Origin: Pirellulimonas nuda
GTDB taxonomy: Bacteria > Planctomycetota > Planctomycetia > Pirellulales > Lacipirellulaceae
Assembly (NCBI RefSeq): GCF_007750855.1
Contig: NZ_CP036291.1
Location: 2,666,001 to 2,730,000 of the forward strand
Reading direction: 5' to 3'
DNA: 64,000 bases
Numbering within the stretch: position 1 is the first letter of the stretch; every line of letters begins with the position of its first letter. Below are positions 1-8,165 of the stretch, piece by piece. A program made the translations under genes and the position numbers. The notes under the pieces were generated by a model. That model saw nothing but the letters and a program-made list of their open reading frames with translations, did no database searches and was not told where the DNA came from.

Positions 1-395
1 TTCTCGGCGCCTCCTTTCTCGATGTTGAAACGGCTTCGTCACGGGTGGGAGGTCCGCCCGCCACTGTAGCGGTCACGGGGTTGACTGCACGACTCTGCCG
101 ACACGCGTCAACGTGCCGTAGATGGCAGTAGTTCCGAACCATCTCATGAGCAACAACTCGGAGGGCCCCGGGGTTGGCGCATGTTGAACAGAAGTAGTGC
201 CGAAAGCTGTGCAGCCTGCCAGCGCTGAATCTTTGGCCGCCCTCCGGTGTCGGGAAGCTGGACGCAAGTGGGTCGGGGACGTCGTGCGCCAACACACGCC
301 GCACGGTATCTGGGTCGGGCTCCTCACCCCGCGGCCCAAGGAAAGCGATTGCGCTCTGCTCCGTGGAGAAACCATCTTCTGAGGACCAGCACGTT
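1..395 (-). pseudogene. Decayed tyrosine recombinase (C-terminal part)
   Basis: A minus-strand frame, open to the left edge, reads PDTVRRVLAHDV, then GRLHSFRHYFCSTCAN, then MVRNYCHL. The HSFRH stretch is the box II H-x-x-R region and the (V)RxYxHL stretch matches the segment around the catalytic tyrosine in phage-integrase/XerC-type recombinases. In that family about ten to fifteen residues with a V-M-x-W-L-G-H core lie between the two blocks; here they are missing, and the Tyr region reads NYCHL instead of HYYHL. No start or N-terminal domain is recognisable upstream, and several short frames overlap the same DNA. I read it as a relic of a mobile element or integron-like integrase. It ends downstream of the sulfatase gene and cannot be functional as seen. 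Confidence 0.7.
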
Positions 396-594
396 GTGAG
401 TTTCTCGGGCGTCGAGGTGCGCCGGCTCGCCGTCGTAGCCGGCGCCGGCCAGGAGCGTTGCCTCGCCAACGTAAGCGAACCACACAAATCGCTGGGGGAA
501 GTCGCCTCACTGTGCGAGTCGCTACGGGGCGGCGTCGAATCTCTTGCTCAACTCGCCGCAGGACGCAGGTCATGAGAACGCCTGCGACCATCAA

Positions 595-2169
595 CTATCG
601 GGGCGGCGCGGCCTCGGCAGCGTGGGCTGCCCGCGGAGTCGGGTGTTCTTCCGCGACAACGGGCGTTTGAGGCGTCGGCATACGCACGGCCAGAGATTGG
701 CGCCACTCCACCAGCGCTGCGTGCAATTGGTCTCGGCGGTCGGGCGCCGCCGCGGCGAGGTTATGGGATTCAGCGAGGTCGTCGGCAAGGTTGTAGAGCT
801 CCAGGGTATTGTGCGCGGAGTCGACGCCGTACCACTCGATCAGTTTCCAGTCGCCCGAGCGCACCGCCGATCCGGGGCGCCCCCCTTGATTGCCGTAGTG
901 GGGGTAGTGCCAGAAGACCGGCGCCCGTTGTTCGGGCCCGTGCTCAGGGGCGGCTTGCACCGATACGGCGTAGTCGTCGCTGTCGCGGGCTTGCCGGGGG
1001 TCGGGCGGCAGGCCTGCGAGAGTGAGCAGCGTCGCGTAGTGGTCCGCGCCAGAGACGACGCGATCGCACGCGGCTCCAACGCGGCCGGTGGCGGGCGCCT
1101 TGACGATCAGCGGCACGCGGATGCCCCCCTCGTAGAGCCAGCCCTTGCCCGCGCGCAGCGGGGCGTTGGTGGTGGGCCATCCCTCGTCGGCGGAGATTGC
1201 CACGTCGCCGGTCGAGAGCCCCCCGTTGTCAGAGGTGAACACCACGATCGTGTTCTGAGCGACCCCCGCCTCCTCGAGGCCCGCCATCACGCGTCCCACG
1301 GCCCTGTCCATCGACTCGACCATCGCTGCGTAGATCGCGTGGTCTTGGCGGACGCGGACCGGACCGTCGGGCGTTTGGCGCATTTCGTCGGACGAGAAAC
1401 CCGCGGCGCGGCGTTTGGCTTCGTACTTGGCGACGAGATCGTCGGGGGCCTGCAGCGGGACATGCACCGAGTAAAACGCCAGATGAATAAAGAACGGCTT
1501 GAAGCGATGGGCCTGGGCAAACCGCACGGCCTCCTCGGCGAGCCGGTCGGGGAGGTGCTCGCCCGGCGGGCCGTCCGTCAGGCGAGGGTTGCCGTAGGGA
1601 GAGAAGTAGCCGTGGCCGGTGAAGGGGCCCCCTTGGCTCCAGCCCCCGGCGTTCACGTCGAAGCCTTGATACTCGGGCCAATAGTGCTCGCCTCCCAGGT
1701 GCCACTTGCCGGCGTGCAGGGTGGCGTAGCCCGCGTCTCGGAATGCCTCGGCGAGGGTCCGCTCTTCCAGTGGCAGCCGGTCAAGCGACTCGGCCGGCAA
1801 GAGCGGCGTGTCGCGTCGCCACTGCTTGGGACCGGGGTCGCCGATGTGGGCGGTCATGCCGATCCGCGCGGGGTTCTTGCCGCTCATTACCGCGGCGCGC
1901 GACGGAGAGCAGACCGGGCAGGCGGCGTAGGCGCTGGTGAAGCGGACCCCCTGCGCGGCGAGACGGTCGATGCACGGGGTTTCGTAGAAGGTGCCGCCGT
2001 AGCAGCCCAGGTCGCTCCAGCCCAGGTCGTCCGCCAAGATGAAGACGACGTTGGGTGGTCGCTTCGCGGCGCCATCGGGCCCGTTGTCGGCGGCAACGCA
2101 GGCAGAGCTGAACAGTGCACAGCCCAGCAGGGCGATTCCGAGCAGGGCGTGTTGCACAAGGCTTACCAT
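595..2169 (-). CDS. Secreted sulfatase (arylsulfatase family)
   Basis: A 524-residue sulfatase of the alkaline-phosphatase fold. Residues 1-27 form a signal peptide ending near ACVAA. The metal-binding pair DD is at 47-48 (ILADDLGWSDLGCYGG), and the formylglycine motif CSPSR is at 87-91, so Cys87 would be converted by a formylglycine-generating enzyme. The conserved GKWHLGG stretch and the VFTSDNGG metal-binding stretch follow. The length is normal for bacterial S1-family sulfatases acting on carbohydrate sulfate esters; the substrate cannot be told from sequence. The start at 2169 gives a clean signal peptide but has no strong Shine-Dalgarno sequence. It lies downstream of a PEP-CTERM gene on the same strand but behind a strong hairpin, so it is probably transcribed separately. 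Confidence 0.93.
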   Translation of the reverse strand: MVSLVQHALLGIALLGCALFSSACVAADNGPDGAAKRPPNVVFILADDLGWSDLGCYGGTFYETPCIDRLAAQGVRFTSAYAACPVCSPSRAAVMSGKNPARIGMTAHIGDPGPKQWRRDTPLLPAESLDRLPLEERTLAEAFRDAGYATLHAGKWHLGGEHYWPEYQGFDVNAGGWSQGGPFTGHGYFSPYGNPRLTDGPPGEHLPDRLAEEAVRFAQAHRFKPFFIHLAFYSVHVPLQAPDDLVAKYEAKRRAAGFSSDEMRQTPDGPVRVRQDHAIYAAMVESMDRAVGRVMAGLEEAGVAQNTIVVFTSDNGGLSTGDVAISADEGWPTTNAPLRAGKGWLYEGGIRVPLIVKAPATGRVGAACDRVVSGADHYATLLTLAGLPPDPRQARDSDDYAVSVQAAPEHGPEQRAPVFWHYPHYGNQGGRPGSAVRSGDWKLIEWYGVDSAHNTLELYNLADDLAESHNLAAAAPDRRDQLHAALVEWRQSLAVRMPTPQTPVVAEEHPTPRAAHAAEAAPPR

Positions 2170-2200
2170 ATTGAGTCATCAAGGGGCCGGCGAGCCTGCC

Positions 2201-2229
2201 GGGGCGCCGCGCAGTTGGCGCGGCGCCCC
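2201..2229 (-). terminator. GC-rich hairpin, probable terminator
   Basis: GGGGCGCCGCGC, a 5-nt loop and GCGCGGCGCCCC form a perfect 12-bp stem. It sits 80 nt downstream of the stop of the PEP-CTERM gene ending at 2308 and upstream of the sulfatase start at 2169. There is no T-run, so termination is inferred from position and stem strength. Confidence 0.6.
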
Positions 2230-2307
2230 CACGGCTTCCCCCTGCCCCTGGGGTAGCGGACGGGTCTAGCGGCGACGACGCGCTGCCGCTCCAGCGTCGA
2301 TGGACGG

Positions 2308-3489
2308 CTACCTCTGCGTGAGGGCATAACGCCTAAACGCGAGCGGCAAGCCGACCGCGGCCAGCAGAAGCACCAACCCTGAGGGTTCCGGCGCCGCCGC
2401 GACGCCGGCGACCGCTAGCCCCGGGGTCGTGCCGAACTTGCTCTTCCAGAACGTGTAGTCGGGGCCGTCGATCACGCCGCTGCCGTCGCCGTCGGCGGCG
2501 GCAAAGGGCGCCACGCTTTGAGTGAGCGTGTCTCGCCACATGGTGTAGTCGGCCGCGTTGACCTGACCGTCGCCGTTATAGTCGCCGGTGTTCTGGGGTG
2601 AAACGACCGTCGAGAGCGTGGCGATCACCAGGTTGTCGATGCGCACCTCGCGGTCGAGGTTCTCGGGGGCGCCCTGGTCTTTGTTGGACGAGAATGCGAT
2701 GTAGGCTTCGCCGTCGTTGTCCCAACCGAAGCTGTAGTTGGCGAGCGGCTGCCACGTCGATGCGCCGAGGGTCACAAAGATGTTGGCCGTAGCCGTCTGC
2801 CCGGCGCCGCCGAAGGCCGGTGTAGCGATCTCGATCCGGAAGTGGTGCTCGACATTGGGGTCGCCGCCGTTCGCCCATTCGCCGGTAAACGCGACGTCGA
2901 ACGCGTTGGGGGAGTCGTCTCCTTCAAAGATCTCCATCACGGTAGAGGTTCCGGCGGAGTTGATGCCGCCGAACAACACGCCGAAGTCAACGGTGTCTTC
3001 GACCGGCAGAAAGACGCTGTTGTTGTCTGGCGGGACTAGCACGTCGGTGCTTTCGGCCGAGGTCTGGCCGATGGCCAGGCCCAGCCAGCCGTTGGAGAGG
3101 TCGGCGATCGTGGCGTCGAAGTCGATCGAGAGCCCACCGCCAGAGATGACGCGCGAGTCGGCGGCCCAATCGTGCTGGATCTCGGCCCAGCCGGAGCGGA
3201 AGCGGGCCTTGTCGCCATCGACATACTGGTGTCGGTTCCCGTCGCGGATGGCGGGGCCGATCTCGTACGTCTGAACAATGGTTCCTCCCAGCGGGTTGCT
3301 GTTGCTCCCCCACGAGGACGAAGCAAGGGGATTGACCACCCCGTCGATCTTGCCGTTTTGGTTCGGCGTGCCCGACACTCGGTTGAAGTCGTCGCTGAAA
3401 AGGATCGTTTGGGCCGACGCCAGATGAGCGATGCAAAGCATCGCGATTGTCGCCAAGCAACGACGAATAGGTGGGTTCGCAGTTTCCAT
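2308..3489 (-). CDS. PEP-CTERM surface protein with dockerin repeats
   Basis: A 393-residue secreted protein of unknown ligand. The chosen start (METANPPIRR) is preceded by AGGAAG at good spacing and gives a signal peptide ending at HLASAQ; longer in-frame starts would run back into the upstream gene. The middle is a beta-rich, lectin/LamG-like region with no motif I can name. Near the C-terminus are two dockerin-type calcium loops (GDYNGDGQVNAADYTMWRD and DGDGSGVIDGPDYTFWKSKF), followed by a PEP-CTERM tail: PEP, a hydrophobic helix and an RRY-type basic end. Exosortase-dependent anchoring is expected for such tails. It follows the DUF1559 gene by 49 nt and is probably cotranscribed with it. 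Confidence 0.85.
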   Translation of the reverse strand: METANPPIRRCLATIAMLCIAHLASAQTILFSDDFNRVSGTPNQNGKIDGVVNPLASSSWGSNSNPLGGTIVQTYEIGPAIRDGNRHQYVDGDKARFRSGWAEIQHDWAADSRVISGGGLSIDFDATIADLSNGWLGLAIGQTSAESTDVLVPPDNNSVFLPVEDTVDFGVLFGGINSAGTSTVMEIFEGDDSPNAFDVAFTGEWANGGDPNVEHHFRIEIATPAFGGAGQTATANIFVTLGASTWQPLANYSFGWDNDGEAYIAFSSNKDQGAPENLDREVRIDNLVIATLSTVVSPQNTGDYNGDGQVNAADYTMWRDTLTQSVAPFAAADGDGSGVIDGPDYTFWKSKFGTTPGLAVAGVAAAPEPSGLVLLLAAVGLPLAFRRYALTQR

Positions 3490-3538
3490 GTCTGGTGCTT
3501 CCTGAGATGCTGATAAGCAGTCTTGTAAACAGGGGCCG

Positions 3539-4630
3539 TTACAGTCCCAGGTCGACGGTCTCACCGCCGTCGCGGGTGCTGGCGGACTTCCACGCGAGCG
3601 CATCGACGTCGTCTGAGATGAACTGCACCGAGGCGTCGCACAGTACTACGTTCACTCCGCCCGGGTGACGGCTGCGACTCGTGAGGTACGAAGTCGCGTC
3701 CGCGCCGCTGGTCAGGCAGGGCAGGCCCTGGTCGGGGCGGTCGACGCAGGCGCCGCGGTCGCTGCTGCCCTCGCCGCTGTTGGGGGTGAACTGGGTCATC
3801 ACCTGGTAGGTGGTGGCCACCTCGCCGTTCCAGATACGACCCCGTCGATCGACCATTCCCGCGTCCTCGGAGGGCGCCTGGATCAGCTCCATCATTGCTA
3901 GCGTCTTGCTGGTCCCATCGGTGATCTGAGAGATCTTGGCGCCGAAGCCCTTCCGCACGGCCGAAGCGCCCGAGCCGCGATTCACGAAGAAGAAAACGCC
4001 GCGGTTCTCGTCCTTCAGCGGGTCGAACGCGGCGGTCTGACCGGTCAGCGCCTGGTCGTCGTACGAGTCGTTGTAGCGGAAGCTGCCGTAGTTCAGCCCG
4101 TAGCTCCCCTTGGCGTCTTTGGTGTCCGCGGAGTTGGTGCCGTCGTTCACCGCGTTGAGCATGATGCGGGCCTCGTCGCTGGGGCACTGCCAGGTGGGCA
4201 GAGGGGCGGCGATCTGCTGCAAGACCGCCAGCGGCTGCTTGTTCCAGCTCACCTTCTGGTTGTAGAGGGCGAACCGGCTCCCCTCCTCCATGTAGGGCAT
4301 CGTGAAAACGCAGAAGGGGTGGTAGATGTCGTCGCTCGTGGCGGTGGTGCCGTTGCTGTTGTAGCCCACGCCCGGCGGGAAGCTCTTGTGCGAGTCGTGG
4401 TAGTTCATCATCGCGATGCCGTGCTGCCGCATCTGGTTCTTGCAGCTCGTGCGGCGGGCCGCCTCGCGGGCGCTCTGCACCGCGGGCAGCAGCAACGCCA
4501 CCAAGATCCCAATGATGGCGATCACCACCAGCAGCTCTACCAGGGTAAAGGCCTTCTGCGTCTCCGCTCGGGGCGCCGGCCGTGGCGCTGTCGTGCGGCG
4601 ATCCGTCGTACGGCACTGTCCCTGCGACAT
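3539..4630 (-). CDS. DUF1559 pseudopilin-like protein
   Basis: A 363-residue protein with the planctomycete DUF1559 architecture. A short basic leader is followed by a type IV prepilin-like segment ([20 protein letters not shown]) and the [14 protein letters not shown] extension, so it should be processed like a pseudopilin and inserted through its N-terminal helix. The globular DUF1559 domain runs from about residue 65 to the C-terminal block (RHPGGVNVVLCDASVQFISDDV). I chose the start at MSQGQC because GGAGAA lies just upstream and it gives the usual short leader. A conserved element shared with two neighbouring transcription units lies about 120-145 nt upstream (4749-4775). Cellular role: unknown for the family; a pilus- or secretion-associated function is inference. 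Confidence 0.92.
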   Translation of the reverse strand: MSQGQCRTTDRRTTAPRPAPRAETQKAFTLVELLVVIAIIGILVALLLPAVQSAREAARRTSCKNQMRQHGIAMMNYHDSHKSFPPGVGYNSNGTTATSDDIYHPFCVFTMPYMEEGSRFALYNQKVSWNKQPLAVLQQIAAPLPTWQCPSDEARIMLNAVNDGTNSADTKDAKGSYGLNYGSFRYNDSYDDQALTGQTAAFDPLKDENRGVFFFVNRGSGASAVRKGFGAKISQITDGTSKTLAMMELIQAPSEDAGMVDRRGRIWNGEVATTYQVMTQFTPNSGEGSSDRGACVDRPDQGLPCLTSGADATSYLTSRSRHPGGVNVVLCDASVQFISDDVDALAWKSASTRDGGETVDLGL

Positions 4631-4748
4631 TTGAGATTCTCCAACCGTGTTAACGCTTAGGCCCCGACCGCCGTGCCAGGCTTGGGGAACGGATAAGTCG
4701 TGCGAAGAGGGCATGGTGACGCGCCGTGGATCCGCCCGGCACAGAGGG

Positions 4749-4775
4749 AACTCCCCGGCGCCGCTGAATCTTACG
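4749..4775 (-). promoter_or_regulatory. Copy A of a 27-nt element shared with the sigma gene
   Basis: On the minus strand this reads CGTAAGAT-TCAGC-GGCGCCG-GG-GAGTT. A GCGGTTCTT box lies 11 nt upstream (4787-4795), a possible -35. Copies with the same 27-nt length occur at 5912-5938 (minus) and 6005-6031 (plus). It precedes the DUF1559 gene starting at 4630. Promoter function is inferred from position and conservation. Confidence 0.55.
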
Positions 4776-4806
4776 AAAAAACTGTGAAGAACCGCTGCAG
4801 TACATT

Positions 4807-4836
4807 GCCGGCCGACCGGCGACCCGGTCGGCCGGC
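4807..4836 (-). terminator. GC-rich hairpin, probable terminator
   Basis: GCCGGCCGACCGG, a 4-nt loop and CCGGTCGGCCGGC form a perfect 13-bp stem. It starts 18 nt beyond the stop of the PEP-CTERM gene ending at 4854 and lies just upstream of the element at 4749-4795, separating the two transcription units. Confidence 0.7.
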
Positions 4837-4853
4837 GCAAGAATTACGCGGCC

Positions 4854-5735
4854 TTACGAACGGCGGCGACGGAGCATTGCCAGCCCGCTCAGTCCGGCCA
4901 ATAGGATCCCCGCCGGCTCGGGAACGGGAGGCGCCGTGGCGGTCACGACTAGGTTGTCGATGTACGACGCAGTAAATAGGTTGGTGGCGAAGGCTAGATC
5001 GCCGAACTCGGCGCCGCCAGCAACTGTGCCCGAGTTTAGCAAGTTGCCATCGACCGTGACTTGATAGTCGACACTCCCGAGGTAGTTGCCCGCAACAGCG
5101 GGGGCGAACTCCAGAAGGACGCTGTGCGCGGCCGCTGGATCGACATAGTTGAAGTTGCCTTGCAGCGCGCCGGCGGCGAAGACCTGCATGTTGGCGGGGT
5201 TGCCCTGCGCGGCCTGCTGAAAAAGCACGGCGAAGCTTGAATTGCCGGAGACCTCGAAGGGGCTGAACTGGTTCACGGACTCGTTGTAGCCGGTTCCGAC
5301 CGAGACAAAACCATTGCTCGCGGTGGCGACGATGGCCGTGTCGATGCGGCTGAAATCGAAGGCGACGCTGAAGCCGTTGGGAGCCAGCCCGGCGACGGAA
5401 CTGGTGGTGTGGGCGGCGCCGGAGTAGAGGTAGGCCCGCGCCCCGTTGATGACGAACTGAGCGCCGCCGGTCGGCGCGGGCGAGCCGGTCCGCCCTGCGT
5501 TCCAACTCACGGCGAGCGAACCGCCCAGACCGTTGTCTGCGGCGCCCCAGCTAGACGACCCGTTGCCGGCGCCGGTGGGGTTGCCGTTGGCGTCGCCGCT
5601 GCCGGTGGTGCGGCTGAACGTGTCCGAATAGATGACCGCCGCGGAGGCCGACTGCGTCCAGAGGCCGGTGGCCATCAGGCAGGCCGTGCCGACCGCAAAG
5701 ACACGAACGTTCTGAACAAGACATTTCATCGACAT
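4854..5735 (-). CDS. PEP-CTERM surface protein
   Basis: A 293-residue secreted protein. The start at 5735 is supported by GAGGAG seven nt upstream; a second ATG two codons on is possible. The signal peptide ends near QSASAA. The mature part (VIYSDTFSRTTG onward) is a beta-sandwich-like domain of the kind often found with PEP-CTERM tails, without a catalytic motif I recognise. The C-terminus is VPEPAGILLAGLSGLAMLRRRR, the standard PEP-CTERM sorting tail. There is no dockerin. A leader of nearly 200 nt precedes it and resembles the leader of the DUF1559 gene downstream. It is divergent from the ECF sigma gene and carries a copy of the same upstream element, so regulation by that sigma factor is a testable inference. 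Confidence 0.85.
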   Translation of the reverse strand: MSMKCLVQNVRVFAVGTACLMATGLWTQSASAAVIYSDTFSRTTGSGDANGNPTGAGNGSSSWGAADNGLGGSLAVSWNAGRTGSPAPTGGAQFVINGARAYLYSGAAHTTSSVAGLAPNGFSVAFDFSRIDTAIVATASNGFVSVGTGYNESVNQFSPFEVSGNSSFAVLFQQAAQGNPANMQVFAAGALQGNFNYVDPAAAHSVLLEFAPAVAGNYLGSVDYQVTVDGNLLNSGTVAGGAEFGDLAFATNLFTASYIDNLVVTATAPPVPEPAGILLAGLSGLAMLRRRRS

Positions 5736-5911
5736 TAGAACACTCCTCGGGTGAAAATGGGTGAGTCGTACAGGACCGTTCGAGACGCGGAAGACGCCCC
5801 CGCGACAGGTCGGGCCCCGTAGCGACCCTCTCGTCTCTGCGAACGTCGGGTGCGGATAAGTCGTGCGAAAAGTAACCGTTGCAGGCCGGGGATTGGCCGG
5901 GCATGAAGGGA

Positions 5912-5938
5912 AACTCCTCGGCGCCAGCAAATCTTACG
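5912..5938 (-). promoter_or_regulatory. Copy B of the 27-nt shared element
   Basis: Minus strand: CGTAAGAT-TTGCT-GGCGCCG-AG-GAGTT, with GCGGTTCTT 12 nt upstream (5951-5959). It matches copy A in both boxes and in total length. It lies between the divergent PEP-CTERM gene (start 5735) and the ECF sigma gene (start 6038). Confidence 0.55.
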
Positions 5939-6004
5939 GAGAAAGCGAAAAAGAACCGCCGTGACGGCGGTCGATGGATTCGGCGCCCCGAAACCGATTT
6001 TGTC

Positions 6005-6031
6005 CGTAAGATGGCCGTCGGCGCTGGAGTT
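6005..6031 (+). promoter_or_regulatory. Copy C of the 27-nt shared element, before the sigma gene
   Basis: Plus strand: CGTAAGAT-GGCCGTC-GGCGCTG-GAGTT, again 27 nt. The GGAG of this copy doubles as the Shine-Dalgarno sequence of the sigma gene, whose ATG is at 6038. The upstream GCGGTTCTT box of copies A and B is not clearly present. If the CGTAAGAT box is a -10 region, the sigma mRNA would have a leader of only about 20 nt. Confidence 0.5.
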
Positions 6032-6037
6032 ATTCAC

Positions 6038-6658
6038 ATGACGCTTCGCTCGCGAGCACACCCCTCTCTTCCGAACATCAACCGCATGCCCCGCGAGCCG
6101 GACGAAGCCCCGCTACGCCCCACCCCGCACGCACCCGCGCTGACGGACCACGACGAATTTGTCATGAACCTGATCGCCTCACAAAACCGGCTTTACGCGT
6201 ATGTTCTTTCGCTTCTTTTCGACCGGGATCGGTCGCGCGACGTGCTGCAACAAACCAACCTGGTGCTCCTAGAAAAAGAAGCAGACTTCGAGCGAGGGAG
6301 CAACTTTTTTGCGTGGGCGGCGCGGGTGGCCTACTTCGAGGTGCTGGCCGATCGCCGCCGGCGGGTCCGCGACCGTCACCTCTTCAGCGACGAGCTGCTC
6401 GCCCTGATCGCCGCCCAATCGACCTCGGCGACGGCCGACCTCGACCGACGCGCCTCGGCGCTTGCCGAGTGCCTCAAGCGTTTGTCGCCTGAACACCGCG
6501 ACCTTCTTATCCAGCGCTACCGTCCGGGCGGCGGGGTCGCGGCGCTGGCCAAGACCTTGGGCAAGACGCCGAACGCGGTGTCGGCCACGCTCCATCGGAT
6601 CCGCTCGGCGCTGGTCGACTGCGTGGCCCGCAAAATCAAGATCGAGCCAACGACGTGA
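6038..6658 (+). CDS. ECF-type RNA polymerase sigma factor
   Basis: A 206-residue sigma-70-family factor of the small planctomycete ECF type. Region 2 is seen around FVMNLIASQNRLYAYVLSLL and the following RDVLQQTNLVLLEK helix; region 4 is LKRLSPEHRDLLIQRY followed by a helix-turn-helix (LAKTLGKTPNAVSATLHRIR). I chose the ATG at 6038 because GGAG lies eight nt upstream; an in-frame ATG at 6086 has no such site. Its stop overlaps the GTG start of the FecR-like gene (GTGA), so the two are translationally coupled, the usual sigma/FecR pairing in planctomycetes. The same upstream element occurs before two neighbouring minus-strand surface-protein genes, which suggests autoregulation plus a local regulon. 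Confidence 0.9.
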   Translation: MTLRSRAHPSLPNINRMPREPDEAPLRPTPHAPALTDHDEFVMNLIASQNRLYAYVLSLLFDRDRSRDVLQQTNLVLLEKEADFERGSNFFAWAARVAYFEVLADRRRRVRDRHLFSDELLALIAAQSTSATADLDRRASALAECLKRLSPEHRDLLIQRYRPGGGVAALAKTLGKTPNAVSATLHRIRSALVDCVARKIKIEPTT

Positions 6659-7989
6659 CCCACCCCAGCCAACATCAGCCCCTCGGCAGCGAGCGGCTCC
6701 GGCGTCTGCTCTCCTCGGTCTGCGACCGCCAGAGCGACGCCGAGACGCTTGAGCAGGTGGAGCAGCTACTCAGTGAGGATCCCTCGCTCATCGCCGAGTA
6801 CGCCGACTACGTGGCCACAATGGTGCTGATCGAGCAGCAATATGGGCTGACGTTGTTCGATGCAGACGGTCGGGGCGCCGCCGCGGACCACCGACCGGCA
6901 ACGGCGGAAGGGTCCGTCGTGGGTGAGCAATCGGTGCGGCCGCGGCGGCAGCGTGGTCGGACGTCGTCCCGGTTGGCTGGGTACCTCCCCTGGGCGGCGG
7001 CCGCATCGCTGCTTTTAGCGGTCGGGCTCGGCCTTACGCACTGGTCCCCGGAACCGCTGGCGCGCGTTGTGGCGGCCAGCGACGCCCGTTTAGCCGAGGG
7101 GAAGAAGCTGAACGTGGGCGCGGGGATCGGCGCGGAGGGGCTGTGGCTTGAGCAGGGATCGGCCCGACTCGCGCTGCGCAGCGGAGCGATGATCGCGGTC
7201 GACGCCCCCGCCCGGCTGAGCGTTACAGGAGAGAACGCAGCAGAGCTCGGCGTGGGCGCCGTGAGCGTTCACGTCCCCCATTCGGCGCACGGCTTTCAAT
7301 TGTTGAGCCCCGCGGCCACGATCATCGACCTGGGCACCGGGTACCGCGCTGTCGTCTCGGAAGGTGGCGGGCTGTCCGTACAGGTGACACAAGGGAAGGT
7401 GCGGGTTGAGCCCGCGCAGGGTCCGCCGCTTGAGCTCCGTCCGGGGCAATTCGCGGCGCTGGGCGCAGGCGCCCAGCCCTCCCCCAGCAAGCCGAGCGTG
7501 TCTGGGCAGCTACGGTTCCTCGACGAGCACGTCGAGTCCCTTGGCTACGACGCGTTTATCCACGACAACGTAGCGTACGTTTTCCTCGAGTCGCACGCCG
7601 TCCGATTGCCCTACGAACTGCGGCTCGACGTCGCGCGTCCGGGCCGCCACGTCGACCTGATGAGCAGCAACGACAAAGCCCTTGAGGGGGACGTGGTGGA
7701 CTGCTACCTGCTCCACAGCGCCCCGCGTTCGGCGCGGCACGACGTGAGCGGGACGGTTCGGTTCAATGGCCGGATCGTCGGGCTGATCTGTGAGGCCGAC
7801 CGCTTGAACGCCACCAACGAGTTGCTGGGAGCGCGGTGGACGCTGAGCTGTCGGCACCCGGAGCGCGGCTCCGAGTCGTACCCCGATCCGAACGCGGACG
7901 AAGTGACGATCAGCGGCGACCGGCGTCAGCTCTCGGTGCACTTCCGCACGATGTCTATTGACCAGATCCGCGTGCTGGTGGCGCCGTGA
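6655..7989 (+). CDS. FecR-domain membrane protein, partner of the ECF sigma factor
   Basis: A 444-residue protein starting with GTG that overlaps the sigma stop codon by four bases. Residues 1-70 form a helical N-terminus (RLRRLLSSVCDRQSDAETLEQVEQLL in part), likely cytoplasmic and sigma-facing. A basic linker (RPRRQRGR) and one membrane segment at about 110-130 (YLPWAAAASLLLAVGLGL) follow. A FecR domain lies at about 150-270, with the typical GTGYRAVV and VQVTQGKVRV stretches. The C-terminal 160 residues are a beta-rich domain I do not recognise; related planctomycete proteins often carry a LamG domain there. By family it should act as an anti-sigma factor or signal transducer; what it senses is unknown. 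Confidence 0.85.
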   Translation: MTHPSQHQPLGSERLRRLLSSVCDRQSDAETLEQVEQLLSEDPSLIAEYADYVATMVLIEQQYGLTLFDADGRGAAADHRPATAEGSVVGEQSVRPRRQRGRTSSRLAGYLPWAAAASLLLAVGLGLTHWSPEPLARVVAASDARLAEGKKLNVGAGIGAEGLWLEQGSARLALRSGAMIAVDAPARLSVTGENAAELGVGAVSVHVPHSAHGFQLLSPAATIIDLGTGYRAVVSEGGGLSVQVTQGKVRVEPAQGPPLELRPGQFAALGAGAQPSPSKPSVSGQLRFLDEHVESLGYDAFIHDNVAYVFLESHAVRLPYELRLDVARPGRHVDLMSSNDKALEGDVVDCYLLHSAPRSARHDVSGTVRFNGRIVGLICEADRLNATNELLGARWTLSCRHPERGSESYPDPNADEVTISGDRRQLSVHFRTMSIDQIRVLVAP

Positions 7990-8006
7990 TAGGGCTGCGA
8001 TCCTCG

Positions 8007-8165
8007 ATGAGACTTGTCTTCACGGCAGTCGTGGCGCTGGCGGCATCACCGTTGGCCGCGTCGCCCCCTGACGACGCGTGGCAAGCCCGATGGATCGGGT
8101 GCGAAGGCGCCGAGGCGCCCCCGGGCGTCCGTCTGCTGATGGTTGAACACCCTGGCGAACGCTAG
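8007..8165 (+). pseudogene. Truncated secreted protein, possibly alpha-L-rhamnosidase-like N-terminus
   Basis: ATG at 8007 opens a 52-codon frame: a signal peptide (MRLVFTAVVALAASPLAAS) followed by DDAWQARWIG and then a stop at 8163. WQAxWIG directly after a signal peptide is common at the start of GH78 rhamnosidase-like proteins, but this is too short for a firm family call. It follows the FecR-like gene by 17 nt and overlaps the 3' end of the oppositely oriented GHL10-type gene, whose reading frame has lost its normal stop here. I read it as the 5' stub left by a deletion. Confidence 0.5.

Noticed and set aside
73-594. A 173-codon minus-strand protein at the left edge
   Set aside because: Its frame differs from that of the recombinase motif and its composition is Arg-rich; the recombinase remnant explains the DNA better.
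544-2256. A 570-codon plus-strand frame opposite the sulfatase
   Set aside because: It is antisense to a clear sulfatase with all active-site motifs, its product matches no family, and long antisense frames are expected at this GC content.
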